From Nocardioides ginsengisegetis (GTDB taxonomy: Bacteria > Actinomycetota > Actinomycetes > Propionibacteriales > Nocardioidaceae), in assembly GCF_014138045.1 (NCBI RefSeq), contig NZ_JACGXA010000005.1:1-8007 (forward strand): a stretch of DNA of 8,007 bases. Reading direction: 5' to 3'. Positions 1-6,254 of the stretch are shown here, in pieces. The first letter of the stretch is position 1, and each line of letters starts with the position of its first letter. The translations under genes were made by a program, and so were the position numbers. The notes below the pieces were generated by a model. It was not told the origin of the DNA. It did no database searches and saw nothing but the letters and a program-made list of their open reading frames with translations.

Positions 1-906
1 CGGTTCTACGGCGTTGACAGTCTCGGCGCGGGGCCGACGAACGTCACGCTCTACACGCCCGACGGCACCGTTTGGGTCGCCAAGGGCAAGGATGGCCGCT
101 GGTACGAGGTAGACCGCGACATGCACGGCCTCGGCGTCGTGCCGATCCTGATGCACCTCAATGAGCGCGAGTCGGGCGCCTTCGAGGGCGAGTCTGAACT
201 GGTCGACATCATCGGGCTCACTGATTCCGTAGCCCGGTCGCTGACCAACCTACAGTTCGCCCAAGAGGCTCACGGCATCCCGCGCAAGTACATGACGGGT
301 GTTGCTCAGGGTGACTTCGTTGGTGCTGACGGTAAGCCGATCCCGCAGTTTGAGGCGTACTTCGACGCGATCCACATGGTCACTGACCCACAGGGCAAGG
401 TTGGGCAGTTGGCTGCCGCCGACCTCAAGAACTTCGAGACGTCCATGAACGTCTACGGTCGTCAGGCCGCAGTGTCCTACGGCTTCCCAGCACGCTACTT
501 CGGCATCACAACTTCCAACCCTCCCGCCGAGGGCGCCATTCGGGCCGACGAGAACGACCTGGTCAACTATGTCGGCGACAAGAATGACGCCGAGGGCATG
601 GTGCTCGGTTGGGCCGGTGCGCTCGCCTACCGCTTCGCTACGGGTCGCGAGATCGAGGGCAACCGCGTCCGCGTGGACTACTTCGACCCCGGCACTCCGA
701 CGTTCTCACAGCGTGCCGACGCGCTCACGAAGATGCGGTCGGTTGGCGGCATCTCCCGTGAGGGCATGTGGGACGAACTCGGCTGGTCCGAGGCCCGCAA
801 GGCCAAGGAGCGGCAGTACCTCGAGGCTGAGGCGCTTGACCCGCTCATGCAGCAGATCTTGAAGGACGCTGCCGGTGGCAACGCCCAGCCTGTCGCAGGC
901 GCGTAG
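1..906 (+). CDS. Portal protein, SPP1 gp6-like (5' end outside window)
   Basis: This is the C-terminal 301 residues of the portal, the dodecameric ring at one capsid vertex through which DNA is packaged and ejected and on which the neck is built. The frame is open from base 1 to TAG at 904-906, so the start lies upstream; portals of this family usually run to roughly 450-500 residues, so about a third is missing. Family-like features are the GVVPIL segment followed by an ESELVDIIGLTDSVARSLTNL helix region, and a later PARYFGI stretch. The apparent ATG at 121 is internal, because the upstream codons read on as sensible protein (TVWVAKGKDGRWYEVDRDMH). The order portal, MuF, scaffold, capsid supports the call. 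The 3' end overlaps the next gene by 32 bases. Family assignment is from recognition of the sequence pattern, not a search. Confidence 0.88.
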   Translation, partial: RFYGVDSLGAGPTNVTLYTPDGTVWVAKGKDGRWYEVDRDMHGLGVVPILMHLNERESGAFEGESELVDIIGLTDSVARSLTNLQFAQEAHGIPRKYMTGVAQGDFVGADGKPIPQFEAYFDAIHMVTDPQGKVGQLAAADLKNFETSMNVYGRQAAVSYGFPARYFGITTSNPPAEGAIRADENDLVNYVGDKNDAEGMVLGWAGALAYRFATGREIEGNRVRVDYFDPGTPTFSQRADALTKMRSVGGISREGMWDELGWSEARKAKERQYLEAEALDPLMQQILKDAAGGNAQPVAGA

Positions 907-1795
907 CCACTACAACCGCCAGCGCCGCATCTCGGCGGCAGCCCTGGTGGCGGTTCGCCGCCTGTTCCAGCGGCGCGCGCCACTGCTTGAGATCGCGTCG
1001 ACCGTTTCCGCGTACCAGTTGGCTTCCGCGAGCGCCTCCGCGCAGTCAGTGGCTGCGTTTGCGGGTGACATAGCGCCCCTGACGGCCCCTGCGGCGTTCG
1101 CCGGGGTGTCGTCAGCGGGATTCCCCATCACTGAGCCGATCATCGCCACAATCGACCGCTTCATTCCGGCGCCAGTGGAGCCGCTGCCCGATGCGTGGTG
1201 GGCCGATGCGGTCGAGTTCATGGGTGCCGTCGAGCAACTGATCGTCTCCGAGGTTCAGGACGCAGGCCGCGCGGCCTCCCAGGTGGAGATGACCGCTCGA
1301 CCCGACTGGACGAACTACGTCCGGATGCTGAATCCGCCGTCATGTGCGCGCTGCGCGATCTTGGCGGGCCGCATCTACCGGGACCTTGACGCGTTCCAGC
1401 GGCACCCGCTGTGTGACTGCGTGATGGTGCCCGTCACGTCCTGGCAGGACGCCCACGACGAGGGCCTGATCGTCTCGCCCGCGACGCTGCTCGAGCGTGG
1501 GCAACTCCGCGGGCTGTCAAAGGCCGACGAGCGTGCGGTTCGCGACGGCGCTGACCTCGGCGAGGTTGTGAACGCGACAGGCGGCACTTCGGCCCCAGGT
1601 ATCACCAAGGGCTACCGGACGGACCTGTTCGGGCACCGGGTGAAAGCAACGCACTACGGCACCACGAAGCGTTCCGCGTGGCGCAAGGCGAATCCGTCCC
1701 GACTGGTGCGACTCCGCCCCGAGACGATCTACGACATTGCCAGGGACCACTCGGACGCCATCCGCTTGCTGCGGCTCTACGGCTACCTCAAGTAG
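875..1795 (+). CDS. MuF-like minor capsid protein
   Basis: A 306-residue protein encoded directly after and overlapping the portal gene, the usual place for MuF-like minor head proteins, which associate with the portal inside the procapsid. The N-terminal half is helical and alanine-rich. The centre carries a probable metal-binding cluster: C157-x2-C160, then H177-P-x-C180-D-C182 (CARC ... HPLCDC), typical of actinophage proteins of this group. In phage annotations such proteins are also called capsid maturation protease, but I see no protease active site here. The start is GTG at 875, with GAAGGA at 861-866 as a plausible ribosome binding site; there is no good ATG nearby. Translation is probably coupled to the portal gene. 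The basic C-terminal part (residues 245-306) has a KATHYGTTKRSAWRKANP-type stretch of unknown role. Confidence 0.78.
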   Translation: MATPSLSQARSHYNRQRRISAAALVAVRRLFQRRAPLLEIASTVSAYQLASASASAQSVAAFAGDIAPLTAPAAFAGVSSAGFPITEPIIATIDRFIPAPVEPLPDAWWADAVEFMGAVEQLIVSEVQDAGRAASQVEMTARPDWTNYVRMLNPPSCARCAILAGRIYRDLDAFQRHPLCDCVMVPVTSWQDAHDEGLIVSPATLLERGQLRGLSKADERAVRDGADLGEVVNATGGTSAPGITKGYRTDLFGHRVKATHYGTTKRSAWRKANPSRLVRLRPETIYDIARDHSDAIRLLRLYGYLK

Positions 1796-1806
1796 CCCCA
1801 CATCTT

Positions 1807-1829
1807 CCCGACGACGCGAGGTCGTCGGG
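1807..1829 (+). other. 9-bp hairpin between MuF-like and scaffold genes
   Basis: Perfect inverted repeat: CCCGACGAC at 1807-1815 and GTCGTCGGG at 1821-1829 around a 5-base GCGAG loop, starting 11 bases after the MuF-like stop codon. No T-run follows, so it is not a textbook intrinsic terminator. It could be a partial terminator, an RNA processing or stability element, or a spacer that separates low-level portal/MuF expression from high-level scaffold and capsid expression. The structure is seen in the sequence; the role is inferred. Confidence 0.5.
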
Positions 1830-1857
1830 CAACTCCCCCGCGATGGAGGAAACCCGC

Positions 1858-2352
1858 ATGTCCGAAACCACCACCGAGCCGACCGGCGAGCCGAACGCGG
1901 AGCAGACGCAGGGCGACCCTGCCGACAAGCCGCTGGGCGAGAACGGCGAGAAGGCACTCAAGGCAGAACGAGAGCGCGCCAAGGAGCTCGAGAAGCAGCT
2001 CAACGCTGCCGCGAGCAAGCTGGCCGAGATCGAGCGCGCCAACGAGACCGCCCTCGAGAAGGCGCAGCGCGAGGCGCAGGAAGCCACCGAGGCCGCCACC
2101 AAGGCGACCACCGAGGCCCTCCGCTTCCGCATCGCCGCCGAGACCGGGATCACCGACAACGTCGACCTGATCCTGACCGCGAGCGACGAAGAGACGATGC
2201 GCCGCCAGGCCGAGCTCTGGGGATCTCGGACGCAGCAGACAACCACCGCGGGACCGCGGCCTGATCTCACTCAGGGCGGTTCCGGGCAGCCTCACGCCCT
2301 CAACTCCGACGGGCTCGAGGAAGCACTCAGAACCAAGCTCGGCATCGCCTGA
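1858..2352 (+). CDS. Capsid scaffolding protein
   Basis: A 164-residue, highly charged protein immediately before the major capsid gene, the standard position for the scaffold that templates procapsid assembly and is then lost. An acidic, Thr/Glu/Pro-rich disordered N-terminus (residues 1-30) leads into a long predicted coiled coil (about 30-90: KALKAERERAKELEKQL onward), then a RIAAETGITDNVDLIL segment, and a short C-terminal helix (about 150-164) that probably binds the capsid subunit. The ATG at 1858 is chosen because GGAGGA at 1845-1850 lies 7 bases upstream and because the longer frame from 1678 would overlap the MuF-like gene with out-of-frame shadow sequence. Codons end almost wholly in C or G, as expected for a highly expressed gene. 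No protease motif is visible in it. Confidence 0.85.
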   Translation: MSETTTEPTGEPNAEQTQGDPADKPLGENGEKALKAERERAKELEKQLNAAASKLAEIERANETALEKAQREAQEATEAATKATTEALRFRIAAETGITDNVDLILTASDEETMRRQAELWGSRTQQTTTAGPRPDLTQGGSGQPHALNSDGLEEALRTKLGIA

Positions 2353-2368
2353 TGCCCTGACCCGTCCT

Positions 2369-2374
2369 AGGAGG
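2369..2374 (+). promoter_or_regulatory. Strong ribosome binding site of the capsid gene
   Basis: Perfect AGGAGG, 5 bases before the ATG at 2380. It is the best Shine-Dalgarno match in the head-gene block and agrees with the capsid being the most abundant product. Confidence 0.8.
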
Positions 2375-2379
2375 ACGCA

Positions 2380-3282
2380 ATGGCGATCACCGCCGCAACC
2401 AAGCTCTCCGACTTCTCTGGGTTCCTGAACCGCGAGCAGTCCGAGGCCATCTTCAACACGGCCTACCAGTCGTCTGTCGTGCAGCAGCTCACCCGCCGCG
2501 TGCCGCTCGGCATCTCCGGCAAGTCCATCCCCGTCGTCACCGGCAAGGTCACCGCCGGCTGGGTTGCGGAAGGCGCGCAGAAGCCCGCCTCGAGCGGCAG
2601 CATGGCCCTCAAGACGATGGACCCGAAGAAGCTCGCCGCGATCGCGGTGGTCTCCGCTGAGGTCGTGCGTGCCAACCCGGGTGGCTACATGGACGTCCTG
2701 CGTCCGCAGATCGCAGAGGCGTTCGCCCTCGCGTTCGACGCCGCGGCCCTGCACGGCACCTCGAGCCCGTTCTCGACCAACATCGACACGGGTTCCTCGT
2801 CGCAGGAGTTCACCGGCACGGCCCCCGCGTTCACCGCCGTCTACGACGACCTGAACGCCGGTCTCCGCACGCTGGTCAACGCCGGCAAGAAGCCCAACGG
2901 CTGGGCGTTCGACTCCCGCATGGAGCCGGAGTTCAACGCCGCGAAGGACTCGCAGGGTCGTCCGATCTTCCTCGACGCGACCTACACCGACGAGGCCGGC
3001 CTGATCCAGCGCGGCAAGCTGCTGGGCCGCAAGGCGTTCCTGGGTGACGGCGTCTACGCCGCCACGCCGAAGATCTACGGCTACCTCGGCGACTGGTCGC
3101 AGGCCGCCTGGGGCGCCGTGGGCGAGATCTCCTACAGCGTCTCCACCGAGGCCACCGTGACCATCAACGGCACGCTGACCTCCCTGTGGGAGAACAACCT
3201 CGTCGCCATCCTCGCGGAGGCCGAGTACGGCTGGCTCGTCAACGACGCTGCCAGCTTCGTGAAGTACACCAACGCCGCCTGA
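2380..3282 (+). CDS. Major capsid protein, HK97 fold
   Basis: A 300-residue protein of the HK97-type major capsid family, which forms the icosahedral shell. Family-like features are the N-terminal arm (about residues 1-45), the GKSIPVVTGKVTAGWVAEGAQKP region, the KLAAIAVVSAEVV strand with the following helix (about 85-120: PQIAEAFALAFDAAALHG, the spine-helix region), and the C-terminal axial-domain region with a LVAILAEAEYGWLV segment. The length fits the family once no N-terminal delta/scaffold domain is present; scaffolding is supplied by the separate upstream gene. Its start is fixed by a perfect AGGAGG. No protease gene appears between portal and capsid, so the protein is probably not cleaved, although that is an inference. 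Codon use is strongly C/G-ending. Confidence 0.93.
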   Translation: MAITAATKLSDFSGFLNREQSEAIFNTAYQSSVVQQLTRRVPLGISGKSIPVVTGKVTAGWVAEGAQKPASSGSMALKTMDPKKLAAIAVVSAEVVRANPGGYMDVLRPQIAEAFALAFDAAALHGTSSPFSTNIDTGSSSQEFTGTAPAFTAVYDDLNAGLRTLVNAGKKPNGWAFDSRMEPEFNAAKDSQGRPIFLDATYTDEAGLIQRGKLLGRKAFLGDGVYAATPKIYGYLGDWSQAAWGAVGEISYSVSTEATVTINGTLTSLWENNLVAILAEAEYGWLVNDAASFVKYTNAA

Positions 3283-3295
3283 TCGGAGGTCTGAT

Positions 3296-3529
3296 ATGCC
3301 CATCAAGAAGGCGACAACGACCGAAGACCTGACCGCCTCAGCCGAGGCGACCGACCCCACTCCCCAGGAGTTGGTCGATCGCGTCGAGGAGCACACCGCA
3401 CCCGAGGTGGTCGCGAGAGTCGACGACGTCCAGTACGTCAAGGTCAAGAGCCCGACCGGCGACGTGACGACCGTGCCCGAGGGCATCCTCGACGCGCTGC
3501 TCGAGTCCGGCTACAGCAAGTCCAAGTGA
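3296..3529 (+). CDS. Small head-associated protein, function unknown
   Basis: A 77-residue acidic protein between the capsid and adaptor genes, with GGAGG at 3285-3289, 6 bases before the ATG. The first 45 residues are Thr/Glu/Asp-rich and look disordered. The C-terminal 30 residues make a compact basic-then-hydrophobic unit (YVKVKSPTGDVTTVPEGILD, then ALLESGYSKSK). Short proteins with a VPE...LL..G ending are common at this position in phages, and I infer a capsid or neck accessory role, but no function is established. Its YVKVK-(S/T)TG-type opening resembles the start of the small protein at 6039-6254. The stop is 15 bases before the next start, so it is part of the same operon. Confidence 0.75.
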   Translation: MPIKKATTTEDLTASAEATDPTPQELVDRVEEHTAPEVVARVDDVQYVKVKSPTGDVTTVPEGILDALLESGYSKSK

Positions 3530-3544
3530 GGAGGTGGGGCGGTC

Positions 3545-3928
3545 GTGGCTATCGCAACCTACGCTGACGTAGCGGTCGAGCTCGGCCGCCCCATCGCCGA
3601 TCCCAACGAGCAGGCCCAGGTCACTTGGTGGCTGAATGGGGCCGAGCTCCAGATCAAGGCAAGGCTCGGGGATGTCACGCTCCTCGACCAGGAGATCCTC
3701 AAGTACGTCGAGGTCATGGCGGTCGCCGCCAAGGCGCTGAACCCGACCGGCGCCCAGTATGAGGCGATCGACGACTACCGCTACGGCCTTCCCGCAGAGT
3801 CGCGGCGCGTCACCATCCTCGACGAGTGGTGGTCGATGTTGGACCCGGATGTGGGGGCCGCCGTCTTCTCGGTGCGCGCTACCTTCACGCCAGACACTCC
3901 CGACGACCCGACGCTGAACTGGGCATGA
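3545..3928 (+). CDS. Head-to-tail adaptor (gp6/gp19-like connector)
   Basis: A 127-residue protein that by position and pattern is the head-tail connector ring binding under the portal. It opens with TYADVAVELGRPI, followed by a helical stretch (WWLNGAELQIKARL) and a second helix (ILKYVEVMAVAAKALNP), the layout expected for small helical adaptor proteins of the HK97 gp6 / Gp19 type. The C-terminal third is less conserved-looking and ends in an acidic proline-rich tail. The start is GTG at 3545, with GAGGAGG at 3528-3534 about 10 bases upstream. The stop TGA at 3926-3928 overlaps the ATG of the next gene. The family name comes from recognition of pattern plus gene order; I am more sure of the role than of the exact family. 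Confidence 0.75.
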   Translation: MAIATYADVAVELGRPIADPNEQAQVTWWLNGAELQIKARLGDVTLLDQEILKYVEVMAVAAKALNPTGAQYEAIDDYRYGLPAESRRVTILDEWWSMLDPDVGAAVFSVRATFTPDTPDDPTLNWA

Positions 3929-4335
3929 GCGCCGCATCTGTCGCGGCGCACGGTCGCCGAGCCGCCGAGGCCCTCATGCTCGACACGTTCACCGCATATG
4001 GCGCCCCCGAGTGGGCGACGGTGGACGGCTTGGAGCAGGAGACTCGTGTCGCGCAGTACGACACTCGCGGCAAGGTGTCTGGTCCGTCGATGCAGTCGCG
4101 TGACACGAATACGCGGCTGGTGTCGGTGGGTGGTGTGGAGCGTCCGGTGGTTGAGGGCGGCCTGCACATCCCGCTCGCTGCCGCCCTTCCCGCCGTTGGG
4201 TGGGAACTGGAGTGCATCGCAGTCGGCCCCGCGTCTGACCCGTCGCTGCTGGGTCGTCGTTGGCGCGTTGTTGACGTGCCCGCGAAGTCCTACGCCACCG
4301 CAAGGCGGCTTGATGTGGTCGAGGTGACATCTTGA
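3925..4335 (+). CDS. Head closure protein, DUF6093-like
   Basis: A 136-residue protein that probably forms the stopper or closure ring below the adaptor. It begins MSAASVAAHGRRAAEALM, a helix typical of the DUF6093 proteins found at this position in actinophages, then becomes beta-rich (VDGLEQETRVAQYD; GGLHIPLAAALP; WELECIAVGPASDPSLLGRRWRVVDVPAKSY), as expected for a small barrel. I chose ATG 3925 inside the ATGA overlap with the adaptor stop; the frame is open further upstream to 3826, but that would bury the start deep in the adaptor gene. No separate ribosome binding site is seen, so translational coupling is likely. The middle of the gene (about 4060-4160) switches to codons ending in G or T, unlike its ends. 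Confidence 0.68.
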   Translation: MSAASVAAHGRRAAEALMLDTFTAYGAPEWATVDGLEQETRVAQYDTRGKVSGPSMQSRDTNTRLVSVGGVERPVVEGGLHIPLAAALPAVGWELECIAVGPASDPSLLGRRWRVVDVPAKSYATARRLDVVEVTS

Positions 4336-4703
4336 GGATCAAGGTTGAGCACCACATCGGCGACCTCTATGACGACATGGTCCGCATCGTCACGACCGCA
4401 CCCCTCGACCTCGAGGACGTTGTGCGGTCGAACGCCTACCAGGGCAACCGGATCGCCCGCGACTTCGCCAAGCAGTCGGCGGGCAAGCACGGCAAGCTCT
4501 ACCCGAACGCGTTCAGCACCGAACGGAATGGCTTGCATTCGTGGGAATACGGCCCAGATGCCGCGAAGCCCCAGGGTGCGATGTCTTTTGAACGGGGCTC
4601 GCGGAACCAGCCTTATCACGGAGATTTGGCGAAGTCGGCAGACCTGATTGGCCCCAAGTTTGCTCACGACGTTGGGGAAGTCATCGACGGGCTGTTCTGG
4701 TAG
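4332..4703 (+). CDS. HK97 gp10-like neck / tail completion protein
   Basis: A 123-residue protein resembling the HK97 gp10 group, which acts at the head-tail joint or tail completion step. Recognisable parts are an N-terminal amphipathic stretch (DLYDDMVRIVTTAP), a NAYQGNRIARDFAKQSAGKH segment, and a C-terminal half with WEYGPDAAKPQGAMSFERGS, NQPYHGDLAKSADLIGPKFA and a final helix ending GLFW, a pattern I associate with actinophage gp10-like proteins. The start is TTG at 4332, inside a TTGA overlap with the preceding stop (4333-4335), with GAGG at 4321-4324; no better start is available. The following gene in the canonical order would be the tail terminator, but an HNH endonuclease gene intervenes. 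Confidence 0.72.
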   Translation: MRIKVEHHIGDLYDDMVRIVTTAPLDLEDVVRSNAYQGNRIARDFAKQSAGKHGKLYPNAFSTERNGLHSWEYGPDAAKPQGAMSFERGSRNQPYHGDLAKSADLIGPKFAHDVGEVIDGLFW

Positions 4704-4715
4704 TTCAGGTAGAAT
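4684..4715 (+). promoter_or_regulatory. Candidate promoter for the HNH gene
   Basis: TAGAAT at 4710-4715 is a good sigma-70-type -10 hexamer in the only clearly AT-richer gap of the neck/tail block. The best -35 candidate, TCGACG at 4684-4689, matches TTGACA at four of six positions, but the 20-base spacer is too long for a strong promoter. A start about 6-7 bases past the -10 would fall at 4721-4723, at the foot of the hairpin at 4720-4749. Promoter function is a guess from sequence. Confidence 0.3.
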
Positions 4716-4719
4716 GAGT

Positions 4720-4749
4720 GAGGCCGAACGGCGGTAACCGTCCGGCCTC
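4720..4749 (+). other. Strong hairpin in the HNH gene leader
   Basis: GAGGCCG at 4720-4726 pairs with CGGCCTC at 4743-4749 (7 bp). After one A/C mismatch, ACGG at 4728-4731 pairs with CCGT at 4738-4741, leaving a CGGTAA loop. It lies 16 bases after the gp10-like stop codon and 31 bases before the chosen HNH start. No T-run follows, so simple termination is unlikely. It could cap a short transcript, mark an RNA processing site, or be an insertion or recognition footprint of the mobile gene. The structure is visible; the role is inferred. Confidence 0.5.
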
Positions 4750-4769
4750 TGCACACCACCTGAGTCAGC

Positions 4770-4774
4770 AGGAG
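4770..4774 (+). promoter_or_regulatory. Ribosome binding site fixing the HNH start
   Basis: AGGAG at 4770-4774 lies 6 bases before ATG 4781, but directly abuts ATG 4775 and is far downstream of GTG 4718. It therefore favours 4781 as the start and makes the longer reading from 4718 unlikely. Confidence 0.65.
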
Positions 4775-4780
4775 ATGCAC

Positions 4781-5560
4781 ATGCCCAACCCTAGCCCCTG
4801 TTCCGTAGACGGATGCGACCGACCTTCCCAGGTGAAGGGCTGGTGTCGCGGACACCATCAACGAGTGATGCGTAACGGCACGCCCGGCCCGGCTGCGTTC
4901 CGCAGGGCGCCCAACTCCGCTCCCGGGCCGTGCGCGTTCGACGGCTGCGACCTCCCGTCGCACTCCCGCGGCTGGTGCGCGGCCCACTATCAACGCTGGT
5001 ACGACGGACGCCCGATGGATGGCCCGATCGCGCACTACGTCAAGGCCACTCCTCCGCCGTGCAAGATTGACGGCTGTGACGACGTGAGCGACTCGCGCGG
5101 CTGGTGTCGACGTCACTACCTACGCTGGTGGCGCCTCGGCGACCCCGGCCCCGCCGAACTTCGCCGGATCGGCCTCATTGAGACCTGTACCGCGGATGGG
5201 TGCGACAAGCAGCACCGCACGAAGGGGTACTGCGACACGCACTACCGGCGATGGAAGCGCGGCGTGCCCGTCGAATCAAAGACGTTCAAGGCTCTCCCGA
5301 AGCCCAGCGATCCGAACAGTTACGCAGCCGTCCACGCTCGCTTGCGGGCGACGTGGGGACCCGCTAGCGATTACGCCTGTTCGACGTGCGGCGAGGACGC
5401 CCGCCACTGGGCCTACCAGCACAACGACCCGCACCCGCTTAGGGCGCCGAACGGCATGCCGTACTCCACCGACATCTTCGGTTGCTACGAGGCGATGTGC
5501 GGGCCTTGTCACGGGAAGTTCGACCGCGACCTCGATATGCGCGAGGCCATCTTCAACTGA
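4781..5560 (+). CDS. HNH-type endonuclease with four zinc-knuckle modules
   Basis: A 259-residue protein, probably a free-standing phage HNH (homing-type) nuclease. The N-terminal two thirds are four tandem modules with an identical metal-ligand pattern C-x4-C-x9-C-x2-H: C7/C12/C22/H25, C51/C56/C66/H69, C94/C99/C109/H112 and C136/C141/C151/H154, spaced 44, 43 and 42 residues. Each continues as HYxRWxR-G-like linker sequence and presumably binds DNA. The C-terminal domain (about 180-259) has C200-x2-C203, a YQHND motif at 212-216 and MCGPCHGKFD at 239-248, which together look like a zinc-braced HNH/beta-beta-metal nuclease site. The exact catalytic residues cannot be fixed by eye. It interrupts the neck-to-tail gene order and has its own leader, hairpin and possible promoter, consistent with a mobile gene. 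Codon use is not obviously foreign. Confidence 0.78.
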   Translation: MPNPSPCSVDGCDRPSQVKGWCRGHHQRVMRNGTPGPAAFRRAPNSAPGPCAFDGCDLPSHSRGWCAAHYQRWYDGRPMDGPIAHYVKATPPPCKIDGCDDVSDSRGWCRRHYLRWWRLGDPGPAELRRIGLIETCTADGCDKQHRTKGYCDTHYRRWKRGVPVESKTFKALPKPSDPNSYAAVHARLRATWGPASDYACSTCGEDARHWAYQHNDPHPLRAPNGMPYSTDIFGCYEAMCGPCHGKFDRDLDMREAIFN

Positions 5561-5578
5561 CTCCAGAGGGGAGGCGTT

Positions 5579-5992
5579 GTGACCTTCCCAACCGAGGAGC
5601 AGCACGCGACCGCCGTGATGGCCGCCTTGACTGCCGCGAACGCCGTCCCGCTGTCGCTGAGTGAGATCACGCGCCGAATCGCCGACCCCGCTAGGTATGG
5701 CGCGCTGCCGAAGTTCTACACCGAGGTCACGGTCACGCGCCGGTTCAACGGCGATGGGGCGCGATCTGGTGGCGGTAGCGGCGTGCGCCTGGTCCGCATC
5801 ACGACGCGCGCGGTTGCGGAGACTGAGGCCAACGCGCGGGAGATGCGCCGCCGCACTAGTGACGGCCTCGAGGGTTCGTCGCTGAGTGTCGTCGGCTTCG
5901 ACAGCACGCCTGTCGAGTTTGAGACCGAGGACCCGATCGCCCCGGATGACGGCTGGTTCTCCGGCCTGACGACCTGGACCTACGCGGTCTAA
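5579..5992 (+). CDS. Tail terminator protein
   Basis: A 137-residue protein in the position of the tail terminator, the ring that caps the tail tube and joins it to the neck. It starts with a helix (TEEQHATAVMAALTAANAVPL), continues as mixed alpha/beta (a YTEVTVTRRF strand, a glycine-rich turn, then VRLVRITTRAV), and ends in WFSGLTTWTYAV, a strand pattern typical of terminator proteins of siphophages. GTG 5579 is used because AGAGGGGAGG at 5565-5574 sits 4 bases upstream; the preceding HNH stop is 18 bases before. A 46-base spacer with an AAGGGAG ribosome binding site follows. The assignment rests on size, position between neck and tail tube genes, and general fold pattern; no diagnostic motif exists for this family. 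Confidence 0.68.
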   Translation: MTFPTEEQHATAVMAALTAANAVPLSLSEITRRIADPARYGALPKFYTEVTVTRRFNGDGARSGGGSGVRLVRITTRAVAETEANAREMRRRTSDGLEGSSLSVVGFDSTPVEFETEDPIAPDDGWFSGLTTWTYAV

Positions 5993-6038
5993 CGCCAATC
6001 CCACCTGCACACCCACCACCCGCAAGGGAGTTTCCGCC

Positions 6039-6254
6039 ATGCCCGAATACAGCCGCGTCAAGGACAAGAGCACCGGCCACAAGTTCACGGTCATCGCCTC
6101 TGCGGTGGACGAGGACGCCATGCAGGTGCTCAAGCAGGACGCCGTCGACGTTGTCGGCGAGCCCCTGCCGCCTGAGTACGCCCACGAGTCCCTGTCGAGC
6201 CCCACCACCAGCGGCCAGACGGCCACCACCAAGAAGGAGAAGGCCGATGACTGA
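6039..6254 (+). CDS. Small tail-module protein, function unknown
   Basis: A 71-residue protein between the terminator and tail tube genes. Residues 4-48 are the ordered part: YSRVKDKSTGHKFTV, an acidic linker, then a VLKQDAVDVVGEPLPPEY unit. The last 23 residues are Ser/Thr/Lys-rich and probably disordered. Similar short proteins with a K-D-x-x-TG opening and a VLxxDAVDxxGxPLP centre occur before the tail tube gene in actinophages and have no assigned function. AAGGGAG at 6024-6030 lies 8 bases before the ATG. Its 3' end overlaps the tail tube start by 8 bases, so the two are likely co-translated and may be made in linked amounts. Confidence 0.72.
   Translation: MPEYSRVKDKSTGHKFTVIASAVDEDAMQVLKQDAVDVVGEPLPPEYAHESLSSPTTSGQTATTKKEKADD

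Noticed and set aside
13..18. TTGACA near the window start as a -35 box
   Set aside because: It lies inside the portal coding frame, and no -10-like hexamer is present at suitable spacing in the following 20-25 bases.
1783..3486. A 567-residue minus-strand open frame opposite scaffold and capsid genes
   Set aside because: It is antisense to two well-recognised genes, has low-complexity Gly/Val/Leu/Arg composition and no ribosome binding site in context; it arises from C/G-ending codons on the other strand.
3826..3924. A longer start for the closure protein, inside the adaptor gene
   Set aside because: The extension is the shifted-frame shadow of the adaptor; the ATGA overlap at 3925-3928 gives a coupled start and the expected N-terminal helix.
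4718..4780. A longer HNH start at GTG 4718
   Set aside because: The extra codons run through the hairpin, no ribosome binding site precedes GTG 4718, and AGGAG at 4770-4774 fits ATG 4781.
6151..6246. A longer start for the tail tube protein
   Set aside because: The added Ser/Pro/Arg-rich residues are an out-of-frame reading of the small upstream gene; ATG 6247 has a good ribosome binding site.
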